From Desulfobacteraceae bacterium (GTDB taxonomy: Bacteria > Desulfobacterota > Desulfobacteria > Desulfobacterales > Desulfobacteraceae): DNA of 64,000 nucleotides. Positions 50,683-60,073 of this stretch are shown piece by piece (position 1 is the stretch's first letter; every line of letters begins with the position of its first letter). The translations under genes were made by a program, and so were the position numbers. The notes beneath the pieces were generated by a model that saw nothing but the letters and a program-made list of their open reading frames with translations, ran no database searches and was not told the origin of the DNA. The DNA lies in contig JAAEMK010001124.1 in NCBI GenBank assembly GCA_024225635.1, positions 21,147-85,146 of the forward strand, in the 5' to 3' direction.

Positions 50683-51375
50683 GTGGGACTTACATGTCAA
50701 CATCTGGAATATCGCTACCCCCGGAGTGAGGAATGGGTCTTCAGGGACCTGTCCTTTTGCCTGGACAGGCCCGGGTTTCACTCCCTGTTCGGCCCGTCGG
50801 GGGTGGGCAAGACCTCCCTTGCACGGGTTATCGCAGGAGAAATCAACGGCTTCAGCGGCGAGCTTGACCGGGGGGAAATCAACACCATACTATACACTTA
50901 CAACCAGGAGCGCCTGCCGGGCTGGGCCCCCATTAAAAGGCACCTTGACCGCATCACCCCCGAAGGAAGGGAAGAGTTGAGGAAGCACCTGATCGAGGTC
51001 TTCGGCCTTGCGCCTGTCATGGGGCAGACCTTTTCCCAGCTTTCCCTGGGCCAGCAGAACCGGATCAACCTGCTTCGCTACCTGCTGCAGGATTTCCAGC
51101 TCATGATCATGGACGAAAGCCTCGCCAACGTGGACGAGCGCTCCAAGGAGACCATCCTCCTCGAGATAAAGGAACTCTTTCCGGACCGCTACTTTTTATA
51201 CATCTCCCACAACCTCATCGAGGTGGCCCGGTTCTGCGACCGGATCTTTCTCTTTCGGGGCATCGGGAAATCACCCCAGGCCCTCACCTTTACGGGCCTT
51301 GACACCCGGAAAGCCAACCGGCCGGGACGGGACGAACTGGACGCCGTACTCTTGGAGATCATGAATGCTGGGTAG
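50683..51375 (+). CDS. ABC transporter ATP-binding protein (SsuB/TauB type)
   Basis: The 230-residue ATPase has Walker A GPSGVGKTS, Q-loop YNQERLPGWAP, signature LSLGQQNR and Walker B LMIMDESLANVD, with switch ISHN. The signature LSLGQ and the switch Asn departing from His are unusual. GTG 50683 has TTGAGG 6 nt upstream; a TTG at 50671 is the alternative. It overlaps the permease gene by 11 bp. Confidence 0.85.
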   Translation: MGLTCQHLEYRYPRSEEWVFRDLSFCLDRPGFHSLFGPSGVGKTSLARVIAGEINGFSGELDRGEINTILYTYNQERLPGWAPIKRHLDRITPEGREELRKHLIEVFGLAPVMGQTFSQLSLGQQNRINLLRYLLQDFQLMIMDESLANVDERSKETILLEIKELFPDRYFLYISHNLIEVARFCDRIFLFRGIGKSPQALTFTGLDTRKANRPGRDELDAVLLEIMNAG

Positions 51376-52138
51376 ACGAATTCTTCAATTTTTCCTTATC
51401 TTCGCCCTGGGCCTGTTGGTGCTCATGGGGGTGAAATACGGCCTTGGCCTGTCCGACTACGTGATTCCCGGCCCCGGCGAGATAATCACCACCAGCCGGG
51501 CCGTTGCGCCGGACTTTTTTTTTGACACCCTCGACACCCTGATGGTGGCGGTCATCGGCCAGGGCATCTCCATATTCATGGCCTTCTTTGTCGGCATCAC
51601 CGCCCGCAAGAGCACCTGGGCCGGCACCCTGATCAAGGCGGCGGCCTACAACATCCAGGCCTACCCCATCGTTGCCGTGGCGCCCATCATCTTTATCCTG
51701 CTGGGGGACGGGTTTATCTCACGGCTCCTCATCGCCGCCATGATCTGCTACTTTCCGCTGCTCCTGTCGGTCATCGGCATCATGTCCGAACCGGTGGTTG
51801 ACATGGAACATTTCTACATCGCCACCGGACGCATGCGGTGGCAGCTGGAGGTGAAAATCCGGGCCTTTGAGAACATGGGCAAGCTCACCACGGTGATTGC
51901 CGGCAGCTCCACACTGGCCATGGCCGGAACCATTGTTGCCGAATTCATCGCCGCCAACCAGGGAATCGGGCACAGCATCCGCATCGCCCTCTATCAGAGC
52001 GATCTTTCAAGGATTCTCACGGCCCTGTTTCTCATCGGACTATTTTTATCCATCTACCAGGAGATCCTTGAAGGTGTGGGCAAGCGCGCCACATCGGGCT
52101 GGATCCTTCCCAAAGGAGTCGAACATGAAGAACTCTGA
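51365..52138 (+). CDS. ABC transporter permease (SsuC/ThiX type)
   Basis: The 257-residue protein has about six membrane segments and a coupling region with MRWQLEVKIRAFENMGKLTTVIAGSSTLAMAGTIVAEFIAANQGIGHSI. It is encoded between its ATPase and binding protein, overlapping both, as expected for a stable importer complex in the inner membrane. Confidence 0.88.
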   Translation: MLGRRILQFFLIFALGLLVLMGVKYGLGLSDYVIPGPGEIITTSRAVAPDFFFDTLDTLMVAVIGQGISIFMAFFVGITARKSTWAGTLIKAAAYNIQAYPIVAVAPIIFILLGDGFISRLLIAAMICYFPLLLSVIGIMSEPVVDMEHFYIATGRMRWQLEVKIRAFENMGKLTTVIAGSSTLAMAGTIVAEFIAANQGIGHSIRIALYQSDLSRILTALFLIGLFLSIYQEILEGVGKRATSGWILPKGVEHEEL

Positions 52139-53120
52139 CCGACTTGCACCCATTCTCGTTGCCGCCCTGCTCCTTGTCTCCCTGACCTGGCAGACAGCCG
52201 AATGCGGCGAGACCCTCAACTACCGGCTCAAGTGGCTGTTCAACACAAGCGTAGTGGGAGACCTCTACGCCCAGGACTTCGGTTTTTTCAAGCGGGCGGG
52301 CCTCGATGTCAACGTCAAGGCGGGCGGTCCCGAGCGGGACGCCATCCGTGAGCTGGAACTGGGACACGCGGCATTTGGCGTGGCCTCGGCCGACCAGGTG
52401 ATCCGGGCCCGGGCAAAGGGCGCCCCGGTGGTGGTCATAGCCCAGCTCTTCCAGGTCAATCCCCTCCAGTGGATCTACCGGGGGGTAAAACCCGTGATCA
52501 ACACCCCGTCCGACCTCAAGGGCCGCATCCTGGGCGTCACCTTCGGGGGCAATGACGAGACCATCATGCGCACCCTTCTGTCCCAGGCAGGCCTTACGGA
52601 TAAAGATGTCACCCTGTTCAGCGTCCGCTACGACTACACCCCCTTTTACCAGGACCGGGTGGATATCTGGCCCTGCTACAGGAATGCCCAGGGGATCATG
52701 CTGGCCGATAAGCTTGGCCGGGAGGGAGAAACCGTCCGCTTCTTCAATCCTGCCGACCATGGCATCACCTTTGTGGCCAACTCGGTTGTCACGTCACAAA
52801 AGACCCTGGAACGCGATCCCAAAATGGTCCGGGCCTTTGCCAAGGCCCTTATCTCCGGCTGGGAAGCCTCACTCATGCCTGAAAACCGCGCCAAGGCCCT
52901 GGCCGTGCTCCGGAAATACAACCGGGACACCCCGGAAGATCTCCGGCAAATGCAGCTTGACGCCACCCGCGAACTGGTTCTTCCCGCAACCTCCGCAAAG
53001 GTTGGCGCCATCGATATCCAGGGCTGGAAACAGACCGAAGCCATCATGCTTAAGCAGGGCCTGATCCCAAAGCCCGTCCATGTTGAAACGGCCCTGTTCC
53101 CGGAAGGGAAATCCCTTTAA
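52125..53120 (+). CDS. ABC transporter substrate-binding protein, NMT1/THI5-like
   Basis: The 331-residue secreted protein has a signal peptide (APILVALLLVSLTWQTAECG; the Cys could be a lipobox site, although the -3 to -1 residues are poor). The mature start YRLKWLFNTSVVGDLYAQDFGFFKRAGLDVNVKAGG is the THI5/SsuA fold. Ligands of this group include pyrimidine thiamine precursors, sulfonates and riboflavin precursors. No TPP riboswitch precedes this operon. ATG 52125 lies in the end of the permease gene, with AAAGGAG upstream. Confidence 0.85.
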   Translation: MKNSDRLAPILVAALLLVSLTWQTAECGETLNYRLKWLFNTSVVGDLYAQDFGFFKRAGLDVNVKAGGPERDAIRELELGHAAFGVASADQVIRARAKGAPVVVIAQLFQVNPLQWIYRGVKPVINTPSDLKGRILGVTFGGNDETIMRTLLSQAGLTDKDVTLFSVRYDYTPFYQDRVDIWPCYRNAQGIMLADKLGREGETVRFFNPADHGITFVANSVVTSQKTLERDPKMVRAFAKALISGWEASLMPENRAKALAVLRKYNRDTPEDLRQMQLDATRELVLPATSAKVGAIDIQGWKQTEAIMLKQGLIPKPVHVETALFPEGKSL

Positions 53121-53135
53121 GTTCCCGTTATAAGC

Positions 53136-53161
53136 GTTCCCGGCTTTTCACAGCCGGGAAC
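53136..53161. terminator. Hairpin between converging genes
   Basis: GTTCCCGGCT at 53136-53145 pairs perfectly with AGCCGGGAAC at 53152-53161 around a 6-nt loop, between the stops of the binding-protein gene and the dnaE2-like gene. There is no T run, so termination is likely but not proven. Confidence 0.55.
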
Positions 53162-53163
53162 AG

Positions 53164-56160
53164 TCACACCGGGGAAAGCTTCCTGACATACTCCACCGAC
53201 AGGGTCACCGCCCCCAGATCGCTCTGGACGATTCCGGAAAGCAAATAGGGACGCCCATGGTCCAGAAGATAGCAAAACCGGTCGTAGACCCTGGGAAAAA
53301 AGGTGGTTTCCATGGTGGCGGTCTCATCCTCAAATGTGAGAAACTCCATTGGCTCCCCGTGCTTCGTCCTGACCACCTTGCCGGTGATAAGCCAGCCGGC
53401 AACGGTGATCCGTTGGTTGACAAATTGTTCAAGCACCCCTGCCTTGACCGTAGTCACCCCCTTTAAAACCTGCCTGAACAAGACCATGGGATGACATTTG
53501 CAGAGAAAACCGAGCACTGAATACTCCTGCCGCAACAGGGCAAGGGGATCGTCCGGGGGAAGATCGGGCCGCTTTACCGCCGGGGCCGTCTCACCGAACA
53601 AACTGTACTGACGCTTTTTTTCCCTGCTCCGCTGGAAACAGGCCACCTCCCACAACAGGGAGGAGCGCGCAACACCGTCTTCGATACCGTCCAGGGCGCC
53701 GGCGAGGATCAACGCCCTTGCCTCGTTCTCCCTGGGAACCACCCGGTTCAGGAAATCCGCCATGGTGGTGAACCTTTTTCGCTGCCGCTCCCGGACAATG
53801 ATCTCCATGGTATTGCAGCCAAGTTCCTTCACGGCCATGAACCCCACCCGGAGGGATCGGCCACGTCCCGTCCAGGCAATGGCGCTGTGGTTGACATGGG
53901 GGGCAGCCACCTTCACCCCCATCCGTTTTGCCTCGGACACATAGGCAAAGGTGGAGTAGAAGCCTCCCTGGTTGGAGATCACGGCGGCCATGAACTCCGC
54001 GGGATGGTGGGTCTTGAGATAAGCTGCCTGGAAAGAGACCCGGGCATAGGAGGCACTGTGGGGCTTGCAGAAGGAGTACCCGCTGAAGCTTGTGATCATC
54101 TCCCACACCCTTGCCGCATCCCCAGGACACACCCCCCGCTCCCCTGCCCCCTGTTCAAACTTGAGACGGTAATCATTGAGCACCTGTTCCTTCTCCTTTT
54201 TGGAGAGAATCTTTCTCAGGGCGTCGGCCTCGGTATGGGAAAAACCGGCCATGGCCACGGCCACCCTGGAGACATCCTCCTGGTACACCATGATACCGTA
54301 GGTGTCGTCCAGGACATCGGCCAGCAAGGGGTGGATCGGCTCCCACGCCCGGGTATGGAGCCGCTTCACATAGTCCCGTATGAACTCGTTCGCCGCAGGC
54401 CGGATGATGGAGGAATGGATCACCACATGGTCGAAATCCCCTTTTCCCGCGCGTTTCTGCAACAGCCGCATGGCAGGGCTCTCAATATAGAAGCACCCCA
54501 TGGTGTCGCCCCGGGCCACGGTGTTTTGGGTGGCCCCGTCGTCCTCAGGGTCCCTGTCAAACCCTTGAAACCCGCCCGTTCCGGCTTCAATGGCGGTAAC
54601 GGCGTCCCTGATGACCCCAAGGCTCCGGTTGCCCAAAAGATCTATCTTCACAAGGCCTGCCTGCTCCGCCCCATCCTTTTCCCACTGCATCAGGGGCACG
54701 CCCTTGGGGGCTGTCTGGAGGGGCACATAGGAATCAATGGGACCGGGGGTGATCACCACCCCGCCGGGATGCACGGAAAGGTGGCGGGGGGTTCCCGTGA
54801 GGGCCCGGGCATAGGATAAAATTTCAGGCCAGGACTCCGGGAAATCCACATCCCTGAACTCCGGCCGCTCCCTGATGCCGGCAAGAAGATCCGGGCCCGC
54901 CTCCCCGGTCCGCCAGTACCAGGGCAAGCCTTTTGTCACCCGCCCGATCTCCCGGTCGGGAAGGCCGAACACACGGGCAACCTCCCTTACCGCCATCCTC
55001 GGCTGGAACAGGATGTGGCTTGACACCATGGCGCTGCGGCCCTTGAACCGTTCCAGCACCGTGTCAAGGACATGGTCCCGCTCGTCCCAGGCAAAATCGA
55101 TGTCAATGTCCGGGGCGTCTTTTCTGCCCGGGTTGAGGAAACGCTCGAAATAAAGGTTGTGCTTGACGGGACACACATTGGTGATGCCAAGGCAATAGGC
55201 AACGATGGAGGCGGCTCCCGAGCCCCGGCCGCAGGTCCTGGGACTTATGCCTACAATTTCCTGGACCACCAGGAAATATTCGCAGAAATTTTTCTCCGCA
55301 ATGATGCCAAGCTCATAATTGATGCGCCGGCGCACCTTGGAAGAAAGGGAGGCACCGTATCGCTTCTTTGCTCCTTCAAGGGTTTTCCGTGTGAGCCGCT
55401 CCAGCGCCGTCTCAGGTCCTTTGGTTTCAAGGGGGGGCATGACCGTGCCAAAACCGGGGCCGGTAAAGGCCAGTTTTTCCGCGATCATCCGGGAATTTTG
55501 GATCACACCGGGATCAACGGCAAACCGTCGGCCATACCCGGCGGGCGATGCCAGAAAGGCGTTTTCCGGCGCAACATCCACGGGAGAAAGCTGGGATAGG
55601 GAGGTGCGCCGCCCAATGGCCCGGAGCATCCGGTGGCCCATGAAATGGCCGGGCGCAAGGAAAAAGCTTCCCGGCGTGGCCACCAAGGGCACCCCGCACC
55701 TTGCCGCCGCCCGGCACAGATCATGGCCCTTGTGCAGGGGCGTCCTTGGAAGGTGGGCGGCAACATCAACCCCATGCCCGTACCACGCCTCCAGGGAAGC
55801 GGCATCCTTGGTCAACACCACAAGACCCCGGGCAAACCCGGGCAGGTCGGCCTTCAGGTCAAACCCCGGCTTGGTGTGGCGACGGGTGGTGAGGCGGCAG
55901 AGGTTGGCATACCCGGCGCTGTCCTTCACAAGACAAACCGCCCGTTGGGGCTTCACGGGATCGGTGAGTTCAACGCCGATCACGGGGATTATCCCCTCCT
56001 TTTGGCAGGCGTTGATAAACGGCCACATGCCGTAAAGATTGTCCGTGTCTGTCAGGGCGAGCCGCTGATAGCCAAGCTGCCGGGCTTTTGCGCACAGCTC
56101 GCCCACGGGGGAGGTGCCCCACATGAGTGAATAGTGGGACCTTACATTCAATGGGATCAT
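53164..56160 (-). CDS. dnaE2: DnaE2/ImuC-like error-prone DNA polymerase III alpha subunit
   Basis: The 998-residue C-family polymerase has an N-terminal PHP domain (VRSHYSLMWGTSP), the palm with PDIDIDFAWDERD (Asp351, Asp353, Asp355), GRGSGAASIVAYCLGI, and fingers with GIMVYQEDVSRVAVAMAGFSHTEADALRK and FCKPHSASYARVSFQAAYLK. It ends in a helix-hairpin-helix and OB-fold (ITVAGWLITGKVVRTKHGEPMEFLTFEDETA) without the tau-binding tail of replicative DnaE. That length and domain set, and the imuB-like and lexA genes upstream, indicate the translesion polymerase of the SOS mutasome. Confidence 0.92.
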   Translation of the reverse strand: MIPLNVRSHYSLMWGTSPVGELCAKARQLGYQRLALTDTDNLYGMWPFINACQKEGIIPVIGVELTDPVKPQRAVCLVKDSAGYANLCRLTTRRHTKPGFDLKADLPGFARGLVVLTKDAASLEAWYGHGVDVAAHLPRTPLHKGHDLCRAAARCGVPLVATPGSFFLAPGHFMGHRMLRAIGRRTSLSQLSPVDVAPENAFLASPAGYGRRFAVDPGVIQNSRMIAEKLAFTGPGFGTVMPPLETKGPETALERLTRKTLEGAKKRYGASLSSKVRRRINYELGIIAEKNFCEYFLVVQEIVGISPRTCGRGSGAASIVAYCLGITNVCPVKHNLYFERFLNPGRKDAPDIDIDFAWDERDHVLDTVLERFKGRSAMVSSHILFQPRMAVREVARVFGLPDREIGRVTKGLPWYWRTGEAGPDLLAGIRERPEFRDVDFPESWPEILSYARALTGTPRHLSVHPGGVVITPGPIDSYVPLQTAPKGVPLMQWEKDGAEQAGLVKIDLLGNRSLGVIRDAVTAIEAGTGGFQGFDRDPEDDGATQNTVARGDTMGCFYIESPAMRLLQKRAGKGDFDHVVIHSSIIRPAANEFIRDYVKRLHTRAWEPIHPLLADVLDDTYGIMVYQEDVSRVAVAMAGFSHTEADALRKILSKKEKEQVLNDYRLKFEQGAGERGVCPGDAARVWEMITSFSGYSFCKPHSASYARVSFQAAYLKTHHPAEFMAAVISNQGGFYSTFAYVSEAKRMGVKVAAPHVNHSAIAWTGRGRSLRVGFMAVKELGCNTMEIIVRERQRKRFTTMADFLNRVVPRENEARALILAGALDGIEDGVARSSLLWEVACFQRSREKKRQYSLFGETAPAVKRPDLPPDDPLALLRQEYSVLGFLCKCHPMVLFRQVLKGVTTVKAGVLEQFVNQRITVAGWLITGKVVRTKHGEPMEFLTFEDETATMETTFFPRVYDRFCYLLDHGRPYLLSGIVQSDLGAVTLSVEYVRKLSPV

Positions 56161-56224
56161 GGTTATTGCTTCTCGCTTATGAATTAAGCCGGTTTCTTAT
56201 TACAACAGGGAAAGCAAGCGGGTA

Positions 56225-57418
56225 TCAATTGGAGGGCGCACATCCATGGGGGGCCTGGAGGGCAAGCCCCGGTCCCACGGAGGAAGGACCGAACCGGTCC
56301 CGGATTTGCTCCATGGCATTGACGAGGCGCTCCTCTTTTTTCTTTCCCGTATCGTCGACAAACAGGTCCAGCTGGGTATCGGGGGGGACGGCCCTGTCGC
56401 ACACAAGCCCCATGTGACGGATGCGTATCCTCCGGTTCCAGGCCTTGTAAAGAAGGGGAAGGCACTGGCGAAACATGGTAAAGTCGCTTGCCGTGGCAGG
56501 TTTAAGCCGCATCCTTGCATACCGCCGGATGCCGTCGGAGTAGGATAGCACCAGGGTCAGGGTGGCGCCGTGGAGCCCCCTTTGCCTGAGCTTCCGGCAC
56601 AGGGAGGCCACCACAAGGTGCATCCCCTGTTTCAGGCCGGCCCCATCATTGGTGTCTTCCGGGAATTCATGGTCGGCCGAGAGCCGCTCTCCCTTATCCT
56701 CCGCCCGGGGTACGGGGGCGGCATCCACCCCTCGGATCACGTCGAAGATGGCGCCTGCCCTGTTGCCAAAGGCGGTTTCAAGCTGGGCAAAATCAAGGGA
56801 TCTGAGCTCAGACACCCTGGAGAGGTTGAACTCCCTGAGGCGCAGCAGGTCCTCCTTTACAAGCCCGGGAATGATATCAAGGGGCAGGGGCGCAAGAAAG
56901 GCCGCTTCCTCACCCGGTCCCACGATGTACTCCCCAACGGGCTTTGCAAGCCGGGTGGCCACCTTGGCAACAAGCTTGCTGGTGGCCACGGACCACACGG
57001 GATCAAACCCCAGGGCTGTTTTCATCTCCCTGTTCAAGCGCCAGGCAACATCCACGGCCGGCCCGAACATCCGGCTGGTGCCCGTGGCATCGATGAAGAG
57101 ATGGCCGTCCCTTTTCCCCGACTCGATCCGGGGCGAATAGGCAAGGGCCTTGGAAATCAGGGCCTTCATGGCGCGTTCGTACAGGTTCGGACAGGGTGGC
57201 AGCAGGGTGGCGCGGGGGCTGAGGCGAAAGGCCCGTCCAAGGGGCATCCCCTTTTGAACCCCCTCCTGGAACGCCTCCTCGCTCATGTCATAGACTACGG
57301 CCCTGGGGGTGCCGGGTGGAGCGATGATCACGGGCGCGCCCTTGAGTCCGGGGTTTCGGGTCTGCTCCACGGCAACGGCAAAATCCGCCACGTTGAGATG
57401 AATGATCGACCGCTCCAT
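56225..57418 (-). CDS. imuB: ImuB-like inactive Y-family polymerase homologue
   Basis: The 397-residue protein has a Y-family N-terminus in which the DinB HVDMDCFFAAVE motif is replaced by HLNVADFAVAVE, losing the first catalytic Asp, and SIDEAYLD is replaced by LFIDATGTSRMFG, losing the Asp-Glu pair. This matches ImuB, a non-catalytic hub. A beta-clamp-binding motif QLDLF lies at about residues 349-353, where it would link DnaE2 to the sliding clamp. ATG 57418 is preferred (AAAGGG 6 nt upstream); a GTG at 57421 is possible. Confidence 0.88.
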   Translation of the reverse strand: MERSIIHLNVADFAVAVEQTRNPGLKGAPVIIAPPGTPRAVVYDMSEEAFQEGVQKGMPLGRAFRLSPRATLLPPCPNLYERAMKALISKALAYSPRIESGKRDGHLFIDATGTSRMFGPAVDVAWRLNREMKTALGFDPVWSVATSKLVAKVATRLAKPVGEYIVGPGEEAAFLAPLPLDIIPGLVKEDLLRLREFNLSRVSELRSLDFAQLETAFGNRAGAIFDVIRGVDAAPVPRAEDKGERLSADHEFPEDTNDGAGLKQGMHLVVASLCRKLRQRGLHGATLTLVLSYSDGIRRYARMRLKPATASDFTMFRQCLPLLYKAWNRRIRIRHMGLVCDRAVPPDTQLDLFVDDTGKKKEERLVNAMEQIRDRFGPSSVGPGLALQAPHGCAPSN

Positions 57419-58257
57419 CACGCGCCCTTTGCAAGCCCCTGCCCGGATTGCCCGGAAAGCATGGGAATGAGGGTTCGGGCGTTTTTCGGTGCCTGGCCCC
57501 GCACATGGTTATTGAAAAAGAAGGCGCTGGTGTCTGCCTTTGCCGCCATGGGGTTAATCACCCTCTCCAGCAGTTCTGCTAACTCGTCATCGGAATAGTC
57601 GTAGTCAAACTGGCGCTGCATGGAGCCCGATCCCCAGCCCAGTACGTTCCTGCCATGGAAACGCAGATAGGCAAGGCCGGGATTGGTGACCACATCAAGG
57701 CATGGAAAAAGATGGGCAAGGGGGGGCATATCCACGGTAACCAGGGTGATCCCCCGTTTTTCAAATTCGGCGAACACGGGATCGCAGGCCCAGGAGTCGT
57801 GGCGGAACTCCACGGCCAGGGGAAGCCCGGCAAGCTCTTCCACCAGGGCCGCAAGGTAGTTGCGATGATCGATCGACCGGTAAAAGGAGAAGGGAAACTG
57901 GATCAGTACGGCCAGGAGCTTACCGGAACGCACCAGGGGATCAAGCCCCTCCCTGTAACGCTTCACCTCCTTCCTCCATCTGCCGCGCACCACCTCATGG
58001 GTCATGGTCCGGGTGAGCTTCACCGCGAACCGGAATCCGGAGTCAACCCGGGCGCACATGCGCTCAATGGGCTCTGCCTTTGGCATCTGGTACCAGGTGT
58101 AGTTGAGTTCCGTTGCCCGGAACGACTCCCGGTACAGGGGCAGCATGGCCTTTTGCGGGGTGGACCGGGGATAGAAGCCCGCATCGATCCACTCAACATA
58201 GGAGTACCCGCTGGTTCCCACCAGAACATCCCGGAAACGGTTGGATCGCTCTTCCAT
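57418..58257 (-). CDS. DUF72 (YecE-like) protein in the SOS operon
   Basis: The 279-residue TIM-barrel-like protein shows DUF72 hallmarks: VGTSGYSYVEWIDAGFYP, ATELNYTWYQMP, FRFAVKLTRTMTHE, LIQFPFSFYR, LAVEFRHDSW, TVDMPP and YLRFHGRN. The molecular function of DUF72 is unknown. It starts 9 bp after lexA with AGGAGGGG upstream and its stop overlaps the imuB start, so it is firmly inside the mutasome operon, in the place where imuA is found in many proteobacteria. Confidence 0.9.
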   Translation of the reverse strand: MEERSNRFRDVLVGTSGYSYVEWIDAGFYPRSTPQKAMLPLYRESFRATELNYTWYQMPKAEPIERMCARVDSGFRFAVKLTRTMTHEVVRGRWRKEVKRYREGLDPLVRSGKLLAVLIQFPFSFYRSIDHRNYLAALVEELAGLPLAVEFRHDSWACDPVFAEFEKRGITLVTVDMPPLAHLFPCLDVVTNPGLAYLRFHGRNVLGWGSGSMQRQFDYDYSDDELAELLERVINPMAAKADTSAFFFNNHVRGQAPKNARTLIPMLSGQSGQGLAKGA

Positions 58258-58265
58258 CTCCCCTC

Positions 58266-58892
58266 CTATAAAATGCCTTCCGGCCCCCGGACAATGCCGA
58301 CCACCCTGCCCTGGACCAGCACCTGGTCGAAATCGTACCGCTGGGAAATGTAATCCGGGTTTTCAGGCTTGAGCTCGATATGGTCCTTGTGCAGAAAAAA
58401 GCGCTTGACCGTGGCCTCTTCCTGATCGATCAGGGCAACGACGATCTCGTTGTTTTCCGCATACTGGCGTGGGGTGCAGATGGCAAGATCCCGGTCAAGG
58501 ATGCCTGCGTTCTTCATGGAGTCGCCCTTGATCCTCAGGGCAAAGAGATGGGGATGATTATAAATGGAGGAATCCACCACCACGGTTCCGTCCCACTCCT
58601 GCTGGGCGTACACGGGAAGGCCCGCCGTGATGCTTCCCAGGATGGGCACCTGGCGCTGGAAGCCCTGGACCCCGCCCAGGGGATCGAGGATGTGGATGGT
58701 TCTGCTGTACCTTTCCTGGCGCTTGATATACGCCTTCTCCTCCAGGACCTTGAGCAGCCTTGCAACGGCCGCGTGGCTGATGCTGAGATCGGCTGCTATC
58801 ATGCGAAGGCTCGGGACGGCGCCTTTGGTTTCCATCTCCTTTTTCAGGTAATCAAAAAGGGTCTGCTGTTTGGGTGTTAATTGATGTCTCAT
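58266..58892 (-). CDS. lexA: LexA repressor
   Basis: The 208-residue protein has an N-terminal winged HTH (LTPKQQTLFDYLKKE, PSLRMIAADLSISHAAVARLLKVLEEKAYI) and an S24 autoprotease domain. The cleavage bond Ala90-Gly91 (SITAGLP), nucleophile Ser125 (KGDSMKNAG) and Lys163 (ATVKRFF) are all present, so self-cleavage on RecA filaments is expected. It heads the mutasome operon, which it probably represses. The HTH differs from the E. coli type, so the operator is likely different. A candidate repeat lies upstream. Confidence 0.93.
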   Translation of the reverse strand: MRHQLTPKQQTLFDYLKKEMETKGAVPSLRMIAADLSISHAAVARLLKVLEEKAYIKRQERYSRTIHILDPLGGVQGFQRQVPILGSITAGLPVYAQQEWDGTVVVDSSIYNHPHLFALRIKGDSMKNAGILDRDLAICTPRQYAENNEIVVALIDQEEATVKRFFLHKDHIELKPENPDYISQRYDFDQVLVQGRVVGIVRGPEGIL

Positions 58893-58954
58893 GGGATTTT
58901 CCAGGAATTGTCGATTTTCATGCCATGGTCAATGATGGCAAAGGCCCGAGGCAA

Positions 58955-58985
58955 TGTCAACATAAATGTAAAGGTTTTTGTAAAC
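58955..58985. promoter_or_regulatory. Possible LexA operator region
   Basis: Between lexA and the divergent dehydrogenase gene lie repeated TGTAAA words: TGTCAACATAAATGTAAAGG, then TTTTTGTAAACATG, including the small palindrome GTTTttgtAAAC. No known LexA box consensus is matched exactly, so this is only a candidate. Confidence 0.25.
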
Positions 58986-59096
58986 ATGCAGCCCCATCAT
59001 TGAAATGGCAGCCGATGAACACTTGCTTTCCACCAGGGAATATTCTATGAAGAGGACAAAATCAAGTTCTCAATTCCAAATAGTTCCGGAGGTGCC

Positions 59097-60053
59097 ATGA
59101 ACATCCTATTTGCAGCATCTGAAAATGCATGGGGCGGATTCCTGGGCATGATCAGTTCAAAACTTCCCGGCCACAATTTCACGGCCACGGGCAGCTTCAA
59201 CATAGATTCGTTAAAAGGCGTGGACGTGCTCATCCCCACCATGACTCCCATCACCCGGGAAATCCTTGAAACAGCGGACCGGCTGAAGCTCATCCAACAA
59301 TGCGGTTCAGGCCTCGAGGGGGTGGACATCAAAGCCGCCACGGATCGGGGCGTACCGGTGGCCAATGTGCCCGCCTATACTTCCGGCAATGCCGACTCGG
59401 TGGCGGAGCTTGGCATCTACATGATGATCGGGCTCTCCAGGGATATCCGGGGGATGGCCCAAAGCCTTCGGAACCGGAAGATGGGAGAACCGCAGGGAAT
59501 GGCGCTTCCCGGCAAAACCGTGGGCATCATCGGGCTTGGCGGCATTGGCAAGGCCCTTGTGAAACGGTTGAAACCATTTGGCGTCAGGCTCATGGGGATC
59601 AAGCGCACCAACCCCCAACTGGCAAAGGAAGCCCTGGGCCTTGACTGGGCCGGCACCCCAAAGGACCTGCCCTTTCTCCTGGAAAATTCCGACCATGTGA
59701 TCCTCTGTGTTCCGGCCACCCCGGAGAGCACCCATATGATCGATGCCGACGCCTTTGCCCGAATGAAGCAGAGCGCCTTTCTGATCAACCTCTCCCGGGG
59801 CGCCCTCGTGGACCGGGACGCCCTGGAACAGGCCCTTGCATCGGGCTCCATTGCAGGGGCGGGCCTGGACGTGTTCTGGCAGGAGCCCCCGGACCCCGAT
59901 GATCCGATTTTCAGCGACAGTAACTATAATGTGATGGCCACCCCCCATATCGGCGGTTCCACCGACATCTCCATGGAGGGAACGGCTGAGGGCGTTGCCG
60001 AGAACATCCGCAGGCTGGAGACCAACAACCGGCTCCTCCACCTGCACCAATGA
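59097..60053 (+). CDS. D-isomer-specific 2-hydroxyacid dehydrogenase
   Basis: The 318-residue NAD-dependent enzyme has the Rossmann motif GIIGLGGIGKAL, the Arg region LINLSRGALVDRDAL, the Glu in FWQEPPDPDDP and the catalytic His in TPHIGGSTD. It resembles phosphoglycerate dehydrogenase-like members without a regulatory domain. The substrate (glycerate, lactate or other) cannot be assigned. It is followed directly by nudC. Confidence 0.9.
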   Translation: MNILFAASENAWGGFLGMISSKLPGHNFTATGSFNIDSLKGVDVLIPTMTPITREILETADRLKLIQQCGSGLEGVDIKAATDRGVPVANVPAYTSGNADSVAELGIYMMIGLSRDIRGMAQSLRNRKMGEPQGMALPGKTVGIIGLGGIGKALVKRLKPFGVRLMGIKRTNPQLAKEALGLDWAGTPKDLPFLLENSDHVILCVPATPESTHMIDADAFARMKQSAFLINLSRGALVDRDALEQALASGSIAGAGLDVFWQEPPDPDDPIFSDSNYNVMATPHIGGSTDISMEGTAEGVAENIRRLETNNRLLHLHQ

Positions 60054-60073
60054 CTTTAATGGAGAACAACAAG

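Noticed and set aside
56225-57418. Active DinB-type polymerase IV
   Set aside because: Both catalytic carboxylate motifs are replaced, and the neighbourhood and clamp motif point to ImuB.
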